Assembly (NCBI RefSeq): GCF_900100655.1
Contig: NZ_FNCE01000004.1
Span: forward strand, 93,332 to 157,331
DNA: 64,000 nucleotides
Origin: Limimonas halophila
GTDB taxonomy: Bacteria; Pseudomonadota; Alphaproteobacteria; Kiloniellales; Rhodovibrionaceae
Direction: 5' to 3'
Shown here piece after piece: positions 7,723 to 15,362 of this stretch; the first letter of the stretch is position 1; every line of letters begins with the position of its first letter. The translations under genes were made by a program, and so were the position numbers. The notes below the pieces were generated by a model. The model did not search any database. It was not told the DNA's origin and was given only the letters and a program-made list of their open reading frames with translations.

Positions 7723-8880
7723 ATGCGGGTCTTGGTTCTGGGTGGTGACGGGTTCTGTGGCTGGCCGACGGCCCTGCATCTCTCCCGCCAGGGGCACACG
7801 GTGGCGATCGTGGACAACCTGTCGCGCCGGAACATCGACAACGAACTGGAAGCGGAGTCGCTGACGCCGATCCGGCGATTGGGTGAGCGCCTTCGGGCCT
7901 GGAGGCAACTGACCGGCCACGAGATCCCAGCCCACAACATCGACGTGGCGGAACAGTACCACCGCCTTTACACGCTCATCCGGGAATGGCGGCCGGACGC
8001 GATCGTGCACTTTGCCGAGCAGCGCGCGGCGCCGTATTCGATGAAGTCGAGCTGGCACAAGCGTTACACGGTCAACAACAACCTGGCGGCGACGAACAAC
8101 GTGCTGGCGGCGATCGTGGAGTCCGGCCTGGACATTCACCTTGTCCACCTGGGCACGATGGGAGTCTATGGCTACGGCACGGTCGGCGTGACGATCCCCG
8201 AGGGCTACCTGTCGGTGAAGGTGGAGGCGGACGACGGCCACGAACTGCGCCAGGAGATCCTGTATCCGCCGAACCCCGGCAGCATCTACCACATGACCAA
8301 AACACAGGATCAGCTGGCGTTCGCTTTCTACAACAAGAACGACGGCGTGCGCGTGACCGACCTGCACCAGGGGATCGTCTGGGGCACGCAGACCGAGGAG
8401 ACAGCCCTGGACGAGCGGCTGATCAACCGCTTCGACTACGACGGCGACTACGGCACCGTGCTCAACCGCTTTCTGATGCAGGGGGCGGTCGGGTATCCGC
8501 TGACGGTGCACGGCAGCGGCCACCAGACGCGCGCGTTCATCCACATCCGCGACACCGTGCGCTGCATCGCGCTGGCGATCGAAAACCCGCCCAAGGCCGG
8601 CGACCGGGTGCAGATCTACAACCAGATGACGGAAACCCACCGCCTGATCGACCTGGCGCGGATGGTGTCCGAGCGCACCGGCGTGGCGATCCAGCACCTG
8701 GACAATCCGCGCAAGGAAGCGGACAGCAACGAGTTGGACGTGCGCAACGACACCCTGCTGCGCCTGGGACTCGATCCCGTCACCCTGGAAACCGGACTGA
8801 TGGACGAGGTGACGGACATCGCCCGCAAGTACGCCCATCGCTGCGACCGCACCAAAATCCCCTGCATCTCGCGCTGGTAA
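7723..8880 (+). CDS. sqdB: UDP-sulfoquinovose synthase (SQD1/SqdB)
   Basis: Extended short-chain dehydrogenase of 385 residues that converts UDP-glucose and sulfite to UDP-sulfoquinovose, the head-group donor of the sulfolipid SQDG. The N-terminal GGDGFCGWPTALHL binds NAD. The stretch SRRNIDNELEAESLTPI, the HFAEQRAAPYSM segment and catalytic YHMTK (Tyr and Lys) match SQD1 closely, as do TETHRLIDLA and RKEADSNEL. Start ATG 7723 has AGGACAGC upstream. No recognised sqdX or sqdD lies beside it; a glycerophosphotransferase-like gene follows about 130 bases later. The product might go to sulfolipid or to a sulfoquinovose-containing glycan. Confidence 0.93.
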   Translation: MRVLVLGGDGFCGWPTALHLSRQGHTVAIVDNLSRRNIDNELEAESLTPIRRLGERLRAWRQLTGHEIPAHNIDVAEQYHRLYTLIREWRPDAIVHFAEQRAAPYSMKSSWHKRYTVNNNLAATNNVLAAIVESGLDIHLVHLGTMGVYGYGTVGVTIPEGYLSVKVEADDGHELRQEILYPPNPGSIYHMTKTQDQLAFAFYNKNDGVRVTDLHQGIVWGTQTEETALDERLINRFDYDGDYGTVLNRFLMQGAVGYPLTVHGSGHQTRAFIHIRDTVRCIALAIENPPKAGDRVQIYNQMTETHRLIDLARMVSERTGVAIQHLDNPRKEADSNELDVRNDTLLRLGLDPVTLETGLMDEVTDIARKYAHRCDRTKIPCISRW

Positions 8881-9009
8881 CTCGGGCCCCTATTGTCTTG
8901 CCGCGCGCGGTGCGGAAAGCTTATCCATTCGAGGTAGGCTGACGGACACCCCGGCGCATCGGTCCCCGCAAGGGGCTGGTGCCACGTTGCTGGCGGTTGG
9001 ATCCACATC

Positions 9010-10197
9010 ATGCGCATCGGCTTTCTGCTCAACCACGAAGCGGGTCATCAGGTGCTGCACGCTGCACCGGTGGCGTGCGAGCTTTCCCGCCGCTATCCCG
9101 CGTTCGAGGTATTGATCCTGGTAGGCAGCCCCGACGCGGCCACGATGGTGCAGCGCGTGCTAAGCCTGTATCCCGATCATCGGTGCCGCGTGGTGCGGCT
9201 ACGTCAGCCGCGGCTGGTCGCCTGGGCCACGACCGCGGTCTCGCCGATCGTGCACGCTGGCAAGGTGGCGCGCCTGTCGGCGAACCGGGGTATTTTGCGC
9301 CAGCTGGACGTTCTGGTGACCCCGGAAAAGACCAGCCTGAAACTGCGCGAGGATCCCGCGCTGCGCCATCTGCTGCTGATCCACACCCGGCACGGTGCCG
9401 GCGACCGCCCGGTCGGCTTCGATGCGCGGGCCGCCAACTTCGACCTCGTGCTGGCCGCGGGGGCGAAGATCCGGGACCGGCTGGTGGCGAGCGGATCGGT
9501 CGCCCCCGAGCGCTGCGCGGTGGTGGGGTACCCCAAGTTCGACGTGGCGCCGGCCTTGGCGACGCCCCGGAGGCCATTCCCGAACGACAAGCCGGTCGTG
9601 TTGTACAATCCCCACTACAGCAACGCCGAAAGCTCGTGGGTGCCCATGGGGAAGGCGGTCATCGACCACTTCGTGAACCGCGACGACGTGAACCTGATCT
9701 TCGCCCCGCACGTCATTCTCTACAAACGGCCGCTGCGCCATCGTGCGCGGCCGCTGCTCGGGGCCCGGCGTGCATCGAACATCCACGTCGACACCGGAAG
9801 CGCGGCATCCCAGGACATGAGCCACCTGCTGGCCGCGGACATCTACCTGGGCGACGTCTCCAGCCAAGTCTACGAATTCCTCTACGCGCCACGGCCCTGC
9901 ATCTTTCTCGACGGCCACAACCTGACCGAGCGGGAGCCGTCGGAGAACCTGCGCGCGTGGTCGGCCGGCGAGGTCGTGGACAGCGTGCGCGACCTGCCCG
10001 CGGCCCTGGCGCGTGCCCGCACCGACCCCGACGGCTACCGCGATCAGCAGCGCCGGCTGTTCGCCGAAACCTTCCACCAGTCGGGCGACGGCGCGACCGC
10101 CGGCGCGCGGGCGGCGGACGCCATCGCGGCGTTCCTGCGCGCGGGCGATTACGCCGCGTCCGACACCGCCGACTGGCCGGCCGCCGCCACCGGGTAG
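9010..10197 (+). CDS. GT-B-like glycosyl/glycerophosphotransferase
   Basis: 395-residue protein resembling the CDP-glycerol glycerophosphotransferase family and related GT-B glycosyltransferases. The first half holds an HTRHGAGDRPVGF segment and a GYPKFD turn. The second half has VVLYNPHYSN, an NLIFAPHVIL segment, and the donor-side motif LLAADIYLGDVSSQVYEFLY followed by PRPCIFLDGHN, all typical positions of that fold. It follows sqdB on the same strand, so it may transfer sulfoquinovose or another head group, but the acceptor is unknown. Its last 49 bases overlap the 3' end of the convergent sulfotransferase gene. Family assignment moderate, function uncertain. Confidence 0.65.
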   Translation: MRIGFLLNHEAGHQVLHAAPVACELSRRYPAFEVLILVGSPDAATMVQRVLSLYPDHRCRVVRLRQPRLVAWATTAVSPIVHAGKVARLSANRGILRQLDVLVTPEKTSLKLREDPALRHLLLIHTRHGAGDRPVGFDARAANFDLVLAAGAKIRDRLVASGSVAPERCAVVGYPKFDVAPALATPRRPFPNDKPVVLYNPHYSNAESSWVPMGKAVIDHFVNRDDVNLIFAPHVILYKRPLRHRARPLLGARRASNIHVDTGSAASQDMSHLLAADIYLGDVSSQVYEFLYAPRPCIFLDGHNLTEREPSENLRAWSAGEVVDSVRDLPAALARARTDPDGYRDQQRRLFAETFHQSGDGATAGARAADAIAAFLRAGDYAASDTADWPAAATG

Positions 10198-11120
10198 CCG
10201 TATCCGGCCAGGTCCACGTCCAGCATCTCGGTGAGCACGCGATTGCCCGGTGCGTACCGCACGGCCAGCTCGCGCGCGTGCTCGCGGCCGAACAAGCGCT
10301 CCGGCGTCACCTTCGGGCCGGCCAGGGGCGTGCGGTTTACCTGCCGCATCGCCACCTCGTTCACCTTGCGCGGCATCAAGGGAAGCGGGGTGATGCTGTC
10401 CGGCGCGTCGCCCACGGTGACGTGGTTGAGCAGCCGCGCCAGGCGTGCGGTGGTCATGCGGTAGGAGACATTGGTGCCGGAAAAGCTCAGCGCGTCGACG
10501 TCGACGTCCAGGCCCAGCAGTGCCGCATAGGTTTTCAGGAAATCGCCCGCGTTCGTGCGGAAGGCTTCATAGGGGAAAACGTGCACCTTTTCCCGTCCGA
10601 AGATGTTGATGTAATGCTGGATCAGGTTGTGGTAATCCAGGTGTTCCAGGCAAAACATCGGGTTCTTGAACGCCTTGGTGCGGTAGCGCCGCACGTGGCG
10701 GTAGGGATACAGGAAGCGGCGCACGGTGTGCGTTCCGCCGCGCCGGATGTATTGCAGGTAGGTCGCCGCGAGCATGTCCAGCTGGTTGCGGATGAAGATC
10801 ACGACCTGCGCGTCGGGGAAAACGTCGCGCACGCGGTAGGCCACGTCCTTCGACAAGGCCTGCAGCAGGCCGGCATTGCCGTAGTAGCCGACCAGCGCTT
10901 CCTCGCACACCACGGGGCGCATGCCGGCCGGAACCGCCAGGGTGCGGCGCGCCTCGGCGGGATCGAACGCCAGTGCCGTCGGTTCCAGGAACGCCTGGCG
11001 GGTGTTGCGGCGTGTCACCAGATGCGCGCCCTTGCACGCGGGATAGAACGCAGTCTGAAACCAGGTGGACGCGGTTTTGTGATACCCGATGTGCACGATG
11101 GGGGTGTCCGAGTCCGTCAT
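10149..11120 (-). CDS. Sulfotransferase domain protein
   Basis: 323-residue cytoplasmic PAPS-dependent sulfotransferase-like protein. The N-terminal HIGYHKTASTWFQ is the 5'-phosphosulfate-binding loop of the family. VVIFIRNQLDMLAATYLQYI carries the conserved Arg of the 3'-phosphate site, and FPYEAF followed by FLKTYAALLGL completes the pattern. Start ATG 11120 has AGGATCGG upstream; the frame stays open 28 codons further. It converges on the glycosyltransferase gene with a 49-base overlap and follows ugd on the same strand, about 110 bases away. Together with ugd and sqdB this suggests sulfation of a uronic-acid glycan or glycolipid, which is inference. Confidence 0.8.
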   Translation of the reverse strand: MTDSDTPIVHIGYHKTASTWFQTAFYPACKGAHLVTRRNTRQAFLEPTALAFDPAEARRTLAVPAGMRPVVCEEALVGYYGNAGLLQALSKDVAYRVRDVFPDAQVVIFIRNQLDMLAATYLQYIRRGGTHTVRRFLYPYRHVRRYRTKAFKNPMFCLEHLDYHNLIQHYINIFGREKVHVFPYEAFRTNAGDFLKTYAALLGLDVDVDALSFSGTNVSYRMTTARLARLLNHVTVGDAPDSITPLPLMPRKVNEVAMRQVNRTPLAGPKVTPERLFGREHARELAVRYAPGNRVLTEMLDVDLAGYGYPVAAAGQSAVSDAA

Positions 11121-11231
11121 GGTGCCGATCCTGCGGGTGATGGAACGGAAGAAAGGTTTTTGGGCGGTGCTCCGGGGGCGCCAGCCGCGTGGAAACCGTC
11201 GCATTCGTGGGTGGCGGGTGGTTTGCTGGCG

Positions 11232-12548
11232 TCACCCCGCGCCGGGCGTGATGCGGCCGATCCCGCGATAGGCGAAACCGCGGGCCGCCATCGAGGCCGG
11301 ATCGTAGATGTTGCGCAGGTCGGCGATCCGGGGCTCGGCCAGGGCCGCCTTCATCCGCGCCGGGTCGAGGTTACGGTATTCGTTCCACTCCGTCAGCACG
11401 GCCGCGCACGCCGCCCCTTCCAGGGCTTCATAGGCGTCCCTGCACCACGTGACACCGGGGATGACCTCGCGCGCCGCCGCCATTCCCGCCGGGTCGTGGG
11501 CGCGGATGGTGGCGCCCCAGCTTTGCAGCAGCGGGATGATCACGCGGCTGGGGGCGGCGCGCATGTCGTCGGTGTTGGGTTTGAAGGTCACGCCCAGCAC
11601 GGCGATGGTGCGCCCGGCCACGCCGCCGCAATGCGCGGCGATGCGGTGGGCCATGCTCTCCTTGCGGGCGTCGTTGACCGCGGCCGCGGCCTCCACGATG
11701 CGCGTGGGGGCCGCCGCCCCGCGCGCGGTCTGGATGAGGGCGCTGGTATCCTTGGGAAAGCACGAGCCCCCGTAGCCCGGCCCCGGGTTGAGGAAGCTGC
11801 GCCCGATGCGTCTGTCCAGCCCCATGCCGTGCGCCAGGGCGTGCACGTCCGCGCCCACCGCCTCGCACAGGTCGGCCATCTCGTTGATGAAGGTGATCTT
11901 CGTGGCGAGGAAGGCGTTGGCGGCGTACTTGGTCAGTTCGGCCGTCTCCAGGGTGGTGAACACGGTTGGCGTTTCCAGGCGTGACAACGGCCTGTACAGC
12001 TGTTCCAGCACGCTGCGGCTGCGCTCGCTGTTCGCGCCGACGATGACCCGGTCGGGGTGCATGAAGTTGTCGATGGCGGCGCCTTCGCGCAGGAACTCCG
12101 GGTTGGCGGCCACGTGCAGCTCGCGGTCCGGGGCCTCCCGGTGCACCAGCCCCTCCAGCTCCCGGGCGGTGCCGACCGGGACGGTGGATTTGGTGACGAT
12201 CACCAGGCCGTCCGGGGCATGCGCCGCGACCGCGCGCGCCGCGTCGTAGACGGCGGACACGTCGGCGTGGCCGTCGCCCGGCCGGGCGGGGGTGCCAACG
12301 GCGAGGAAGGCGGCGTCCGCGCCCGCCACCGCCGAGGCGATGTCGCCGGTGAAGGTCAGCCGCCCGGCGTCAGCATTGCGCGCCATGAGGTCGGCCAGGC
12401 CCGGCTCGTAGATGGGGGCCTCGCCCCGGCGCAGGGCGGCGATCTTGTCGGCGTCGTGGTCGACGCAGACCACCTCGGTTCCGAACTCACTGAAGCAAGC
12501 GCCCGACACGAGGCCGACGTAGCCGGTCCCGATCATGGCGATCTTCAT
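11232..12548 (-). CDS. ugd: UDP-glucose 6-dehydrogenase
   Basis: NAD-dependent, four-electron oxidation of UDP-glucose to UDP-glucuronate. 438 residues: Rossmann motif MIGTGYVGLVSGACFSEFG at the N-terminus, the KSTVPVGT loop, NPEFLREG, and the catalytic cysteine in GYGGSCFPKDT, followed by the UDP-binding C-terminal domain with VLGVTFKPNTDDMR. All are diagnostic of the UDP-glucose/GDP-mannose dehydrogenase family; the FPKDT form favours UDP-glucose. It is the first gene of a minus-strand pair with the sulfotransferase. Uronic acid supply for an acidic exopolysaccharide or glycolipid is the likely role. Confidence 0.93.
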   Translation of the reverse strand: MKIAMIGTGYVGLVSGACFSEFGTEVVCVDHDADKIAALRRGEAPIYEPGLADLMARNADAGRLTFTGDIASAVAGADAAFLAVGTPARPGDGHADVSAVYDAARAVAAHAPDGLVIVTKSTVPVGTARELEGLVHREAPDRELHVAANPEFLREGAAIDNFMHPDRVIVGANSERSRSVLEQLYRPLSRLETPTVFTTLETAELTKYAANAFLATKITFINEMADLCEAVGADVHALAHGMGLDRRIGRSFLNPGPGYGGSCFPKDTSALIQTARGAAAPTRIVEAAAAVNDARKESMAHRIAAHCGGVAGRTIAVLGVTFKPNTDDMRAAPSRVIIPLLQSWGATIRAHDPAGMAAAREVIPGVTWCRDAYEALEGAACAAVLTEWNEYRNLDPARMKAALAEPRIADLRNIYDPASMAARGFAYRGIGRITPGAG

Positions 12549-13513
12549 CGCGTCTCCTCTTGATCTCGCATTGTGCGCCGGCGGCGCCGTGGTCGTGCGG
12601 ATGGCCCGGCTCGCCGTGCCCGACGTCCCTTCGGGCGCGTGGAAGCCGGTGGCGTTGTGTGCGCCGGACCGGGACGGGGCGTATAGCCTTTTTCGCTGTA
12701 AGGCAAAATCGATTGCGGTGGAACACCCCGGTCCGGTTCATGCTCCCTGACGGCGGCGTCACGTCGGCCGGCAGCCCGGCCCGGCGGCGCACCCGTGGGC
12801 CGGCCGCAAAAGGCGCCGGATATCTTGGCTTGAGAGATCGGCGGCGATCCCATCATCGCCGGCGAGGCGGCCGCGTGGGCCTCAGGGGACAGTGCGTGAA
12901 AAGCGGATTGCGTTGCGTCGGTGCTCGCGCTCACCGCGGAACGTTCCCGGCGCGCGTGGTGCCGCCAAGCGGGTTCGCGCCGGCCGGTGTGATCCGTGCT
13001 CTCCCGAACGGTGGGGCGAGCCGGCGTGTGCGGCGGCTGCGTGTCGCCAGGCAGCAGGCTGTGAGGACCAGGGCGAGCCGGATCAGATTCACAAACGCGC
13101 CACCACGCATGCGTGCCTCCGGGCGTGTGATGTTTTGTCACACCTACGGCGCGATGGGGGCGCCGCACCATCCCGTTGCGTGGTTTTTCCGGCCTTCGTC
13201 CCCCGGGCGCGTGAACCGGATTCCCCGAATGCGTGTGCCGCCGCACGCCGCCGGTGTGCGAACATTTGGTGAAAAAGTTTGGCGTGCCGTCAAGACGGCG
13301 GCGGGTTTTTCCGCAACGCACGTGCGGGCTTGCCGCCAAATTTTTGAAGTCCACATGTTCGGTTAACGCAGCCTGTTGGGCCGGCGAAGTTAGGCGGCAC
13401 GCGGCCGGGGGAACGGCCGTACCGCCGTTACCGGCCAGCGGCTGTACCGGAACTCGGGTCCGAAGGGTGGGTATCCGCAGGGTCCCGGGAAACAGGGAAA
13501 CAGGAGCAGCAAA
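12549..13513. other. Gene-free region upstream of the rhodopsin operon
   Basis: About 965 bases between divergent ugd and the rhodopsin gene with no convincing gene. Open frames here have arginine-rich, low-complexity composition and no recognisable domain. Visible structure: TGTGA/TCACA arms around 13116-13132, and a GCCGTC/GACGGC inverted repeat followed by a short T run near 13290-13313. The stretch 13260-13370 is less GC-rich than its surroundings. It should hold the promoters of ugd and the rhodopsin operon, but I cannot place them with confidence. It could hold a regulatory RNA. Confidence 0.55.
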
Positions 13514-14281
13514 ATGCCCGTCGACATGACAGTTGGCCAGTACAATCTGGTCTACAACTTCTTCTCGTTCACGATCGCCGTCATGGCGGCGTCGACCCTC
13601 TATTTCTGGATGGGGCGGCCGCTCGTGGCGCAGCCGTACAAGATCGCCGTGACCATCACGGGCTTGGTTACCTTTATCGCATTTTATCACTACTTCCGCA
13701 TTGCCGAGAGCTGGGACGCCGCCTTCACGCTCGCCAACGGAGCCGTCGAGCCGACCGGAAAGCCCTTCAACGACGCCTACCGCTACGTCGACTGGCTGCT
13801 CACCGTCCCGCTGCTGATGATCGAGCTGATCCTCATCATGCGCCTGCCGCAGAAGGAGACGGTGTCCAAGGCCACGCGGCTGGGCGTGCTGGCGGCGATC
13901 ATGATCGTGCTCGGCTATCCGGGCGAGGTCGCGACCGACGACGGCACCCGTTGGCTGTTCTGGGTGCTGGCGATGCTGCCGTTCATCTGGATCGTCTACG
14001 AGCTGGTCGTCGGCCTTTCCAGCGCCATCGACAAGCAGCCCGAGAACGCCAAGGGCCTGGTGAGCGCCGCGCGCTGGCTCACCGTCGCCGCGTGGCTGTT
14101 CTACCCGATCGTCTTCCTCTTCCCGATGATCGGGCTGACGGGTGCAACCGCGGAGACCTTCGTGCAGGTCGGCTATTCCGTTGCCGACATCGTCGCGAAG
14201 GCGGTCTTCGGCGTGCTGATCTTCCAGATCGCCATGCGCAAGACCGAGGCGGAGTACGGCGGCGCCAAGGCGTCCGGCTGA
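13514..14281 (+). CDS. Proteorhodopsin-type light-driven proton pump
   Basis: Seven-helix microbial rhodopsin of 255 residues. Helix C carries RYVDWLLTVPLLMIE, giving the DTE motif (D93 acceptor, T97, E104 donor) of outward proton pumps such as proteorhodopsin. H59 in helix B matches the histidine paired with the proton acceptor. Helix G has DIVAK with counter-ion D225 and retinal Schiff-base lysine K229. L101, eight residues after D93, is the green-tuning residue. W150 occupies the helix E position that is glycine in carotenoid-antenna rhodopsins, so an antenna fenestration looks closed (inference from alignment by eye). AGGAG precedes ATG 13514. No signal peptide. It heads the retinal synthesis operon. 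Confidence 0.96.
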   Translation: MPVDMTVGQYNLVYNFFSFTIAVMAASTLYFWMGRPLVAQPYKIAVTITGLVTFIAFYHYFRIAESWDAAFTLANGAVEPTGKPFNDAYRYVDWLLTVPLLMIELILIMRLPQKETVSKATRLGVLAAIMIVLGYPGEVATDDGTRWLFWVLAMLPFIWIVYELVVGLSSAIDKQPENAKGLVSAARWLTVAAWLFYPIVFLFPMIGLTGATAETFVQVGYSVADIVAKAVFGVLIFQIAMRKTEAEYGGAKASG

Positions 14282-14290
14282 CCGCCGACC

Positions 14291-14315
14291 GGGGGTGGGG
14301 CCAAGCCCCACCCCC
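14291..14315 (+). promoter_or_regulatory. 11-bp hairpin between the rhodopsin gene and crtE
   Basis: Perfect arms GGGGGTGGGGC (14291-14301) and GCCCCACCCCC (14305-14315) separated by three bases, beginning 10 bases after the rhodopsin stop codon. No T run follows, so it is not a classical terminator. A hairpin here could stabilise the rhodopsin message or attenuate read-through, letting the apoprotein be made in excess over the carotenoid enzymes. Role inferred. Confidence 0.75.
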
Positions 14316-14351
14316 TTCCCATTCCACCCCGTCTCGCGCTCGGAGCGCCCG

Positions 14352-15362
14352 ATGACCGGAAACGCCGACACCCCCCTCGAGGCCGCGCTGGCGCAAGCAC
14401 GCACGCAAGCGCCCGCCGTGGAGGCGCGCCTGCGCACCGCCTGGGCGGACACCCCGCTCGCGGCGGCGGGCGCGGCCCACGATGCCGCCGGCGGCAAGCG
14501 CAGCCGCGTGCGCCTGACCCTGACCGCCGCGGCCCTGCTCGGCTGCGACGCGCGCGACGCCGAAGCCGCCGCAGCGGCGGTCGAGCTGCTGCACAACGCC
14601 TCGCTGGTTCACGACGACCTGATCGACGAAGACGCCACGCGCCGCGGCGTGCCGAGCGTCTGGAAGACCCACGGCACGGCCGGCGCGGTGCTGCTCGGCG
14701 ACCGCCTGCTCGCCGCCGCGCACGCCGAGGCCGCGGCCACCGGCGCGCCGCGCGAGCTGGTGCAGGCCCTGAGCGCCACCGCGCGCCGGCTGGTGGACGG
14801 CGTCGCCCGCGAACGCGCCCCCGCCGCCACCGCGCCCGGCGACGCGGCGCGCGACGCCTACCTCGATCTGGCGCGCGACAAGAGCGGCGCGCTCTTCGCC
14901 TTCGCCGTGGACGCGGCACTGATCCTGGCCGGGGTGCCGCACCGCGAGCGCCATGTCGCGCGGACGGCCTTCGAAGCCCTGGGCGCGGCCTACCAGATCG
15001 GCGACGATCTGGCGGACCTGGACGGGCACAAGCTCGGCCGGCCGGCGGGCGGCGACGTCGCGGCGGCGCGGCTGTGCGCCCCCGTCGCGGCGCTGCGCGC
15101 CCTCGGCGAGCCGGCGACGGTGGCCGCGTTCGATCGCTTTCTGGCCGCGCCGGAGGATGCCGAGATCTGGATCGCCCGCCTGCGCGGGGCCGACGTGCGG
15201 GCCGAGATCACGGGCTGGCGGGATGGGCTGATGGGTGACGCCGCCTCCGCTGCCGCCCGCCTGCGCCCGGAGCTGCGCGCGTTCACCGGCTGGGCCGCGA
15301 CGGCCATCGGCGGCCCCGCCCCCAGCGAGGAGGCGCCGGCATGCGCCGCCGCGACGCCGTAA
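14352..15362 (+). CDS. crtE: Geranylgeranyl diphosphate synthase
   Basis: Polyprenyl synthetase of 336 residues that extends prenyl diphosphates to C20. The first aspartate-rich motif is HDDLIDED and the second is GDDLADLDG. The GGKRSR-type substrate site appears as AGGKRSRVRLTL. Start ATG 14352 has GGAG upstream. It is the second gene of the rhodopsin operon and its last 22 bases overlap crtI. Its product feeds phytoene synthase (crtB) two genes on. The second aspartate motif is DDLAD rather than DDxxD with flanking lysine, normal variation for bacterial CrtE. Confidence 0.93.
   Translation: MTGNADTPLEAALAQARTQAPAVEARLRTAWADTPLAAAGAAHDAAGGKRSRVRLTLTAAALLGCDARDAEAAAAAVELLHNASLVHDDLIDEDATRRGVPSVWKTHGTAGAVLLGDRLLAAAHAEAAATGAPRELVQALSATARRLVDGVARERAPAATAPGDAARDAYLDLARDKSGALFAFAVDAALILAGVPHRERHVARTAFEALGAAYQIGDDLADLDGHKLGRPAGGDVAAARLCAPVAALRALGEPATVAAFDRFLAAPEDAEIWIARLRGADVRAEITGWRDGLMGDAASAAARLRPELRAFTGWAATAIGGPAPSEEAPACAAATP

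Noticed and set aside
12560..13366. A 268-codon plus-strand frame upstream of rhodopsin
   Set aside because: No ribosome binding site, Arg-rich and low-complexity translation, no domain, and composition changes along its length.
13514..14281. Carotenoid-antenna (xanthorhodopsin-type) rhodopsin
   Set aside because: The helix E position that is Gly in antenna rhodopsins aligns with W150, which should block the fenestration. The motif pattern is proteorhodopsin-like.
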